Assembly: GCA_026419705.1 (NCBI GenBank)
Contig: JANZYY010000001.1
Coordinates: 1 to 36,894 of the forward strand
Length of the DNA: 36,894 bases
DNA from: Fischerella sp.
GTDB taxonomy: Bacteria > Cyanobacteriota > Cyanobacteriia > Cyanobacteriales > Nostocaceae
Reading direction: 5' to 3'
Part shown: piece by piece, positions 7,717 through 14,174 of the stretch
Numbering within the stretch: position 1 is the stretch's first letter
Layout of the letters: every line of letters starts with the position of its first letter
Program-made: the position numbers and the translations under genes
The notes under the pieces: model-generated
Seen by the model: the letters and a program-made list of their open reading frames with translations, nothing else
What the model was told of the DNA's origin: nothing
Databases searched by the model: none

Positions 7717-10182
7717 AGCAGACTGTAACAGCTCGCGCATACATTTAATCAGCATACGCTCAGGAAATATTGTTAAAAAATCATCTAAATCATGGACAGC
7801 TTTACGGATATACTCTCGGGAAGCACCCTGAGCGATCGCATACCGATATAAACTTTCTACTGTTGGATAAAACTCAACTGCCAAATAATAAAGGGCGATG
7901 TTGAATGTATTGCGCCAGTCTTGAGTATCTTGTTCGTAACGCCTTTTCGCAATTTTAATGGCAAGAACAAAGTCTGCCCGTGCTTGCCGTGGTTGCTTCA
8001 GAGCTTGGTACGCTAAAGCACGTAAATATAAATACCAATCATCATTGGAATTTAATTCTACAGCACGGTTAATATCAGCAAAAGCTTGGTCATACTGCTT
8101 AAGCATCAGATAGGTGTAACCGCGGCTAGAAAAAATTCTATCGTTATTTGGGTTAAGTTCTAAAACATGGTTAAAGTCTATAAGGGCTTGATCGTAGCGC
8201 TCCATCAATTGGTAAATATAGCCCCGTTGCACGATCGCTCTGGGATGATTGGGGTCAAGTTGAATCAGGCGGTCAAAGCTTTTGATTGCTTTGGCATAAC
8301 ATTCCTTGTTGGTATAAATATAACCCTGAAGTTCCAGCGCTGAATTTAACGTAGGATCGAGTGTAATCGCTTGATTGAGGTTATTTAAAGCTTCATCGTA
8401 GCGCTTGCTAATGTAATAAATCATACTTCTAAAATTAATGGCTAAAGCTCGCCACTTCCGAGCCATTCTGCCCTGCTCTATCAGTGTTGTGAACATTTGA
8501 GCAGTGACTTCATACTCTTGCTTTTTCCAGGCTTTTAGCCCTTTAAGTAGCTTTTCACCCCAACGCTGAACTTCAACTGCATCAGAATCTTTTCCAGCCT
8601 GCACAATTGTTTCTGCCCAGCTTTGAGCAAACTGATCGTGCTTTTGCAGAGCCTGGATAAATTCACTCAGAGCTAAAGGCAAATACTTCTGTGGTGCTTG
8701 ACACAAGCGGTGATACAACACATTCAGCTTGTGGCTTTGCCAAATGCGATCGCACCATTTTTTCTCTTCATCCAGTTGCAAGTCATTTGCTAAGGAATCG
8801 TAATAGTCTGCCAACTTCCCTTGCAACTGCATCCAACTTTGCGCTGATGAAAGCCGCTTGTGACGTAACATCAGAGTTTTGGCGACATCATGATACACCC
8901 AGCCATTGGGATGAGCTTTCACAAACGGCATTTGTTGTAGCCAATTTAACAATTCATCCGCCTCTTCCTCTGACTGCAACTGCACCAGGACATCTCGATA
9001 TAAACACTGAGGTAGGGCAGCATTAAGTACTCCTTGTCGGCGCTGGGGATCTTTCATCCACCTTAAGAAGCGTTCTACCACCATGCCGTTAGCATCGCCA
9101 ATTTGACTATTGTCATGGGGAGTTTCCACCGCAAGAGTGGCAACAAGTAAAGGCAAGCCTTCAGAAAGGCGCAAAATCACATCAATAATTTCCTTGTTGT
9201 TAATATCTTTATAGGAGAGATATTGTCTGGCTTCCTCTTCAGTAAAAGACTTTAAAACCAGACGCACCATCGATCCCTCGTAGCATTTCCAATGGTTCTT
9301 ATCCAACTCCTGCCGACCTGCAATAATCAGTAAGATATTCGACGGTACGTCACCATAACGACCATCCAAAATATCCCTCAGCCAGGGATCTAAAAATTCC
9401 TCCGTGCGATCGTAGCTATCAAAAAACAGAGCAATATCTGATTTCTCTGCCAACTTCCACAAATCCTCTAAAAACAGTGGTGTCAAAACAGCAACAGCTT
9501 CCTGCAATAAGCGTAATTCGTCTTTACTAGCTAATTTTCTGGCCGCACAAGCAGCCCAATCTCCCTGCGTTACCTCAACATGCCGATCTGCAAATTCCAA
9601 GATCGCATCAGTAGAGAAAAACCCCTGAAGGCATTCGCAATCAGTTTCTAATTCCTGTAACCTTTGACAGTAAATTCGATAACTTTCATTAAATCTGACA
9701 AATTTGTAACTTTGTTGTTCTAACTGCTGTACCAGACGACCCATTACCTCTGGTACACTTTTTTCCAACTCGTCCGTATATGCGCTAATTAATTTTGCAT
9801 GTTCGGCGATTTGGCGAAATTGCCCTACCAAAGAACTTTTACCAACACCACCTGCGCCAGCAACATTAAAGATAAAGCGACGAAGATCGCCCTCAAGTGG
9901 TAATCCTAAATTTTGACGAAATAGCTTAATTTCTTCTTCCCTTCCGACAAAATTTAACTTTTGGTGTTGCTTAACAATCTCTTGCAACGTCCGACGCTTC
10001 TTTCGAGGATTGCCAATAGACAAAAAATCCAACTTATGCGTCCCCGTTTCTACAACCCGACTGACAAAAGCCCGATCTTTGTCCTCTAGCAACGGTAACT
10101 TTTCTTGAATAGTCGCGATCGCCTGTATCACCGCTTCCCGATCTGCTGGGGAAAAAGTTGAACTCACACAATTTTCAGTCAT
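7708..10182 (-). CDS. STAND-class P-loop NTPase with C-terminal TPR repeats
   Basis: 824-residue predicted signal-transduction ATPase. Seen (numbering from the ATG): NFVGREEEI entry motif at 77-85, Walker A GAGGVGKSS at 109-117, Walker B ALFFD at 251-255, a sensor-like IIAGRQE near 290 and GLPLL at 342-346, the NB-ARC/NACHT-style GxP motif. A winged-helix-like region follows, then about five TPRs at 578-747 (units ending LDP, LDPN, LNPN). No recognised N-terminal effector domain is evident in the first 70 residues. The frame opens at GTG 10206, but ATG 10182 has a GGAG ribosome-binding site 8 nt upstream (complement of 10191-10194), so I chose it. Proteins of this layout act as ligand-triggered switches in signalling, programmed death or anti-phage defence; which applies here cannot be read from sequence. 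Next to decayed NACHT and toxin-antitoxin genes. Confidence 0.85.
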   Translation of the reverse strand: MTENCVSSTFSPADREAVIQAIATIQEKLPLLEDKDRAFVSRVVETGTHKLDFLSIGNPRKKRRTLQEIVKQHQKLNFVGREEEIKLFRQNLGLPLEGDLRRFIFNVAGAGGVGKSSLVGQFRQIAEHAKLISAYTDELEKSVPEVMGRLVQQLEQQSYKFVRFNESYRIYCQRLQELETDCECLQGFFSTDAILEFADRHVEVTQGDWAACAARKLASKDELRLLQEAVAVLTPLFLEDLWKLAEKSDIALFFDSYDRTEEFLDPWLRDILDGRYGDVPSNILLIIAGRQELDKNHWKCYEGSMVRLVLKSFTEEEARQYLSYKDINNKEIIDVILRLSEGLPLLVATLAVETPHDNSQIGDANGMVVERFLRWMKDPQRRQGVLNAALPQCLYRDVLVQLQSEEEADELLNWLQQMPFVKAHPNGWVYHDVAKTLMLRHKRLSSAQSWMQLQGKLADYYDSLANDLQLDEEKKWCDRIWQSHKLNVLYHRLCQAPQKYLPLALSEFIQALQKHDQFAQSWAETIVQAGKDSDAVEVQRWGEKLLKGLKAWKKQEYEVTAQMFTTLIEQGRMARKWRALAINFRSMIYYISKRYDEALNNLNQAITLDPTLNSALELQGYIYTNKECYAKAIKSFDRLIQLDPNHPRAIVQRGYIYQLMERYDQALIDFNHVLELNPNNDRIFSSRGYTYLMLKQYDQAFADINRAVELNSNDDWYLYLRALAYQALKQPRQARADFVLAIKIAKRRYEQDTQDWRNTFNIALYYLAVEFYPTVESLYRYAIAQGASREYIRKAVHDLDDFLTIFPERMLIKCMRELLQSALN

Positions 10183-10206
10183 TTTTGTTACTCCGTTGGG
10201 ACACAC

Positions 10207-10527
10207 TTTAAATAGAGTGTTCCCAAATAGAGAAAAAGGCGATCGCTAAAGAGCGTGAATCAAATAAAATGCAAAACTTTTATCTCGTAGGGTGTGTGAC
10301 GCGAACGCTAACCCCACTGGACTGGCAAGCCTAAAATGGTGTCATAGAAAATGTTCGTAGTAAGCGCTTCAGCGCGAAACAGGCTAAAAATCTAACGCAC
10401 AAATTTAGCCTTGACGCGTCACTACATTAGAAGTGAACAAGGTAGCAGGGGTCACATCATTATCAGCAATTGGCAATAATATGAAAACTGTTTTACGATC
10501 TGTGTACAGAAATATGTACATAAACTG
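10207..10527. other. Gap with a palindromic repeat and no gene
   Basis: 321 bp upstream of the NTPase gene. Apart from the palindromic element at 10357-10425 and one GCGATCGC site at about 10240, I see no coding or RNA feature. It should carry the NTPase promoter. Confidence 0.4.
10357..10425. repeat. Palindromic element, GTAGTAAGCGCTTCAGCGCG family
   Basis: GTAGTAAGCGCTTCA on the left pairs imperfectly with TTGACGCGTCACTAC on the right (10411-10425). Its CGCTTCAGCGCGAAA core is shared with the element at 7345-7429. A 69-bp MITE/REP-like repeat. Confidence 0.55.
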
Positions 10528-10798
10528 ATGCTTTCTTACAAAATCACATCCCCAACCGATGCGAGAAATGACTTTTTTAAGTTGTTAGACCTGGTAGTAG
10601 AAAATCATCAGGTGTATATCATCAACCGTCGCGATGGTGAGTTTGCTGGAAACGGTTTATCTTTTGCATTCCCCTGCTAATGCACGTCGGTTACTGGAGA
10701 CAATAGAAGAGTCGAAAACAGGAAAGATTCAACCTCAAAGTATTGCAGAACTTCAGCAGGAGTTGGGGATTGAGCAAGAAGAAGAAAAAGAAATCTGA
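10528..10798 (+). pseudogene. Broken Phd/YefM-type antitoxin
   Basis: The first frame from ATG 10528 begins MLSYKITSPTDARNDFFKLL and runs to INRRDGE, matching the DNA-binding N-terminus of YefM/Phd antitoxins, then reads nonsense to a stop at 10680. From about 10634 the +1 frame continues with SLLETVYLLHSPANARRLLE and a charged tail ending IEQEEEKEI at 10796-10798, which is the family's C-terminal half. The roughly ten residues that normally join RDGE to SLLET are missing, so this is an internal deletion plus frameshift. The 3' end overlaps the toxin remnant by 29 bp, the usual arrangement of such pairs. Confidence 0.75.
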
Positions 10799-10930
10799 AG
10801 TTGATGAAGTTCAACCAGTTGTAGTTAATCGTAGTCCTGGTTTTAGTTCTTAATTCAAAGAAGATTTAGCTTGGTGGTGCAAGCAATATTTTCGCAAAGC
10901 GTCGAAAATCTTGAAGACACATCCTTATCA
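10770..10930 (+). pseudogene. Broken YoeB/Txe-type toxin fragment
   Basis: From a TTG at 10770 the frame reads SKKKKKKSEVDEVQPVVVNR then SPGFSS, a TAA stop at 10851-10853, and continues in frame with FKEDLAWWCKQYFRKASKIL. FREDLxWW...RKxxxIL is the N-terminal signature of YoeB/Txe ribosome-dependent mRNA endonucleases. The rest of the toxin, including its catalytic C-terminus, is gone: near 10925-10930 the DNA changes into the 3' end of an opposite-strand NACHT pseudogene. Internal stop plus truncation make it non-functional. Confidence 0.65.
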
Positions 10931-11933
10931 AGATCTACTCTTTGTCTATGCAACTTAGAAATCCAAGCACCAAAATCTTTAAAATATGTTTTCTCTCCTG
11001 CTTCTGAAGTTTTTATTATTGAATAGTGCCATTGAATCTGAGAAAGATTTTTTGTTACTCTAGCGCAGGCATTCAACACAGCTAATAATGCTTCTTCGGC
11101 GTTACATGCCTGTCGATATTCTTTGTTAAAATTAGGTAACTTTAATTCTTCCATCGGCATTCCATCACACAGCATGAAACTAATTAAGTTGCATAACACC
11201 TGCTGCCATTAACCGACTTGAGATTGATCCTGTAACCGCATTTCATCGATTACAAAGTTAAACAGATACTCATTCATTGCGGTTGAACCACACACAATTG
11301 CCCAGTTTTTCAAAGCCTCTTTCTCATTCCAACTAATATAGCGATTATTTTTGCTAACTTCCTGCATTTCATACAGACGCTTTAATTCCCACACAATGTG
11401 TCTTGCTGTCAGATATTCACCAAAGCTCTTGTGAGTAAATTCAAAAGTTTATTTCCGTTCTCTCAAGCCCGTTTGTCGAAAATAAAAAGCCGTTAAAAGC
11501 TGAGTAATTCCAGCTTTTTTATCTTGCTTGAGAATCTTTAATACACGTTACAAAATATCGCTGTCACAATGCTTTTCAATTTCTATAACTGTTGTTGTCC
11601 TTCCATCTCCTCCATGCCATGCAGCAACAGCAATTGCTTCTAGGATGCGAATAAAATCTTCTTCCTCAATTCCCTTAAGGCCAAACTTACCATTGCCTGT
11701 ATCAAAGAGCGATAAATTAGTACCCGGGCAATTTCTTCGGGTGTTTCTGCCAAACCCACTGATGCTGCAACATCTACAAAATCGCTGGCGACGCTATCCC
11801 ATTTACCAAGAACACCATCTATGGCTGCTTTACCGAGTGATTTGAAGAGTTCCTGAAAATCTGCCTTTATAGATTTATACTTATTCCACACTGCCACAGG
11901 CTTACTAACTGAAAATCCCGAACCGCTGTTCAT
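10905..11933 (-). pseudogene. Decayed NACHT-type STAND NTPase gene
   Basis: Minus-strand pieces of one large gene. The N-terminus starts at ATG 11933 (GFSVSKPVAVWNKYKSIKAD..., then EEIARVLIYRSLIQAM), then after a frameshift near 11690 comes GKFGLKGIEEEDFIRILEAI...WHGGDGRTTT, then FTHKSFGEYLTARHIVWELK, CGSTAMNEYLFNFVIDEMRL and LCNLISFMLCDGMPMEELK. In this frame there are stops near 11548, 11453 and 11209. The layout recalls large cyanobacterial NACHT proteins with pentapeptide repeats, but the P-loop ATPase core that should lie between RSLIQAM and GKFGLKG is deleted and the C-terminal repeats are absent. Family assignment rests on recalled similarity; the decay (three stops, one frameshift, a large deletion) is seen directly. 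Confidence 0.7.
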
Positions 11934-11940
11934 ATAGGTA

Positions 11941-12477
11941 TGCTGCTAAAAATACTTAGCTTAATTTTTATCTATTTAAACAACTGTTTATAGATAATTC
12001 TCTGAAAGTAGCACTTGTCAGTGCAGCTGTGATGTCTAGTATGGAATCATCGCGTGCATCTGATTAAGTCACAAGCTGCACATGCTGACGAAGAGGAATT
12101 GCGATCGCTCTCAAAACTCCAACATTCTCAGTTGAAACGAGAAACGTCTCACCTGAAAAAACAAAATTTAAGCCTTGAACAAGAAACGTCAAGCTTCATA
12201 CTTGAAACTTCCAACTCAAAGCCCTAAATTTTTACTTGAAAACCTGAAGCGCCGAGATAATTTCTACACCTTCGGAAAGCTGGGACTGCACCTTGCCAGT
12301 TTTCTTATTACAATATTACATAAATTCATAGCGAAATTTTAGCACCAAAACTCTGCGCCCCTGGTGCGTTCTCCTTTGCGAGCCTCTGCGTTTTAATTCC
12401 CTACCAAAGCTGTACTTAGCAAACCGCCTTTCCATGTCATCTGCGTGCAGGAGGTAGTATCTTGTTATTCTAATAAA
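11941..12477. repeat. Gene-free region with a 20-unit heptamer array (12111-12250)
   Basis: From 12111 to 12250 the DNA reads as twenty 7-nt units in perfect register: TCAAAAC, TCCAACA, TTCTCAG, TTGAAAC, GAGAAAC, GTCTCAC, CTGAAAA, AACAAAA, TTTAAGC, CTTGAAC, AAGAAAC, GTCAAGC, TTCATAC, TTGAAAC, TTCCAAC, TCAAAGC and so on, most ending in C with A at the sixth base. It is the longest array in the window. A 57-codon frame (12054-12227) through it looks like a coiled coil but is explained by the repeat. The flanks hold no recognisable gene; the segment 12348-12400 (CTCTGCG...CTTTGCGAGCCTCTGCG) is another repeated-looking text. Confidence 0.7.
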
Positions 12478-13308
12478 ATGATGTCAAATCAAACTCACTT
12501 ACTGCGACTTTCCCAAGGACAACTTAATCTCCTAGAACGTTGTCCGCGTCAGTTCCAACACTCTTACTTGGAACAACTTTATTCTCCTGCCGGTATAGAA
12601 CGCGAAGAACATCAGACTTTGGGGAGTCGCTTTCACCTGCTGATGCAGCAGCGAGAAATGGGTTTGCCAATTGATAGTTTTCTACAAGCCGATGCGCAAC
12701 TGCGAAGTTGGATGACAGCTTTTGCCAGCGTAGCACCAGAAATTTTAACGCCTGCGACTGACGACCAAACTTTCCGAGAAAGCGAACACTATCGCACGTT
12801 GCCAGTACAAAATTATTTACTCACAGTTGTCTACGATTTATTGATTGCAGATCCCCAGCAAGCACAAATTCTTGACTGGAAGACTTATGCCAAACTGCCT
12901 AATAAACGCAAGTTAGAACAAAATTGGCAGACACGCCTTTATACGTACGTATTAGCTGAAACCAGCGATTATCTGCCAGAAAATATTTCAATGACCTACT
13001 GGTTTGTCCAGTCTGAAGGTAAACCACAAAGTATAAAATTTAGCTACAACACCGTCCAGCATGAGAAAACGGCTAAAAAACTCACACAACTGTTAAGTAA
13101 ATTAACTCATTGGCTGGAAGATTATTATCAGGGGAAAGATTTTCCGCAAGTACCAGAAGGTAGCAAAGCTTGTGAATATTGTCAATTTGCAAAAAGATGC
13201 GATCGCCCTCAACTTAATTCTGAACAAACATCACAAGTAAAATCTGCTTCACAACCAGTGGACACTAACTTACTGAATCTCGCTACGATCCAAGAGGTAT
13301 CCCTATGA
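12478..13308 (+). CDS. PD-(D/E)XK nuclease family protein (RecB/Cas4-like fold)
   Basis: 276-residue predicted Mg-dependent DNA nuclease. Seen (numbering from ATG 12478): SQGQLNLLERCPRQFQHSY at the N-terminus, H53 in GSRFHLLMQ, D120 in TVVYDLL, the catalytic D-W-K of ILDWKTY (D133, K135) and the QTRLYTYVL motif (Q151, Y155); a cysteine cluster CEYCQFAKRC near the C-terminus could help hold an Fe-S cluster together with C22. That is the RecB/AddB/Cas4 pattern. No cas gene or helicase is nearby, so a general repair role is more likely than CRISPR. Start: a GTG at 12445 is in frame, but ATG 12478 or 12481 fits the motif spacing better. recJ lies two genes downstream. A heptamer array (TTTGTTG, GTGGTTG, GTAGTTG, TTTGTTA) begins 6 bp after the stop. 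Confidence 0.88.
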   Translation: MMSNQTHLLRLSQGQLNLLERCPRQFQHSYLEQLYSPAGIEREEHQTLGSRFHLLMQQREMGLPIDSFLQADAQLRSWMTAFASVAPEILTPATDDQTFRESEHYRTLPVQNYLLTVVYDLLIADPQQAQILDWKTYAKLPNKRKLEQNWQTRLYTYVLAETSDYLPENISMTYWFVQSEGKPQSIKFSYNTVQHEKTAKKLTQLLSKLTHWLEDYYQGKDFPQVPEGSKACEYCQFAKRCDRPQLNSEQTSQVKSASQPVDTNLLNLATIQEVSL

Positions 13309-13351
13309 AGGAATTTGTTGGTGGTTGGTAGTTGTTTGTTAATGGTTATTC

Positions 13352-13455
13352 CATAGACGCGCTAGCGGTGAGACAGCCTGGTCTTGGGGGTTCTCCTTCA
13401 TGTAGACCCCCGCAGGGTGCGACTGCGTAGACGCGCACGGCGCGGCTTCTCGTAG
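13352..13455. repeat. GTAGACGCGC-type dispersed palindrome cluster
   Basis: Contains CATAGACGCGCTAGCGG and GCGTAGACGCGCACGGCGCGGCTTCTCGTAG-like text. Relatives lie at 23972-23996 (complement sense, CTGCGGTAAGCCGCTGCGCG followed by TCTACG) and 35203-35232 (ATAGACACGTAGTGGCTTCC followed by CGAAGGGTAGACGC). This GTAGACGCG-CGGCTT-C-CGNAGGGTA family is widespread in filamentous cyanobacteria; its function is unknown. Confidence 0.6.
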
Positions 13456-13477
13456 AGTAGGGCTGAAGGCAGGGTAT

Positions 13478-13524
13478 AACAAACAACAAACAACAAACAA
13501 CAAACAACAAATAACAAACAACAA
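13478..13524. repeat. AACAAAC heptamer array
   Basis: 6.7 copies of AACAAAC in perfect register, with one unit reading AACAAAT. It ends 9 bp before the ATG of the acetyltransferase gene, so it occupies the expected ribosome-binding region of that gene or its immediate upstream. The complementary GTTTGTT-type units sit at 13314-13341, so the ~200-bp gap is flanked by opposite-sense arrays. Confidence 0.9.
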
Positions 13525-13533
13525 TATTATTGT

Positions 13534-14169
13534 ATGCATTCAGAAGAATTTGATGCGGTTTATGTCCGCGAATTAGGAATTGACGACATAGCCCCTGTTT
13601 ATCATTTGGGAGAAGAATTATTTACCAGCGATTTGTATCCCTATCTATATCGTTGCTGGGATGAGTGGGAAGTGATCGGACTTTACAACACCGATCCAGA
13701 ATACTGTCTTGTTGCCGAAATTGAAGGGGAACTAGCAGGATTTGTTTTAGGAACTATTATCACAAAGGCATCCTGGACTTATGGATATATTCTCTGGTTA
13801 GGAGTCAGTCCAAAATTTCAACGACGTGGTGTGGGAGATAAACTAGTCGATACTGTTATTGCCCGCATGATCGAAGATGGGGCTAGATTTATGTTGGTAG
13901 ACACCGATCCAGAAAATGTGCCAGCGGTGAAGTTTTTTCGCCGCAAAGGATTTGGTAATAGCCGCCAACATGTTTTCTTGTCGATGAATTTAAGCAAGCA
14001 TGAATATTATGGCAGACTAATTGATTATGAACGTCAAAAAGCCGAAAGAGCGGGTTATAGGAAATCATCGCGTCCTATCCGCACTCGCAAAGCTGAAGCT
14101 ATTACTAATGAAGTTGCCCTGAATGTTCTCATGAGCGAATCTCAACACCAAGAAGATTCTCCTGTTTAA
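13534..14169 (+). CDS. GNAT-family N-acetyltransferase (RimI-like)
   Basis: 211-residue acetyl-CoA-dependent N-acetyltransferase. Seen: YCLVAEIEGELAGFVLG (beta strands around the substrate site), LWLGVSPKFQRRGVGDKLVD with the acetyl-CoA pyrophosphate loop Q-R-R-G-V-G at 96-101, and DTDPENVPAVKFFRRKGF, the RimI/NatA style C-terminal motif. A basic tail of about 50 residues follows the fold. The substrate is not identifiable; RimI-like enzymes acetylate protein N-termini. Followed 5 bp later by recJ on the same strand, so the two are very probably one transcript. Confidence 0.88.
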   Translation: MHSEEFDAVYVRELGIDDIAPVYHLGEELFTSDLYPYLYRCWDEWEVIGLYNTDPEYCLVAEIEGELAGFVLGTIITKASWTYGYILWLGVSPKFQRRGVGDKLVDTVIARMIEDGARFMLVDTDPENVPAVKFFRRKGFGNSRQHVFLSMNLSKHEYYGRLIDYERQKAERAGYRKSSRPIRTRKAEAITNEVALNVLMSESQHQEDSPV

Positions 14170-14174
14170 ATCAT

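Noticed and set aside
12054..12227. 57-codon coiled-coil-like gene
   Set aside because: The periodicity is fully explained by the 7-nt DNA array; the only start is a GTG without ribosome-binding site.
13478..13524. CRISPR array
   Set aside because: The repeated units are 7 nt and contiguous, with no spacers; no cas genes are present, and the PD-(D/E)XK protein alone is not evidence for Cas4.
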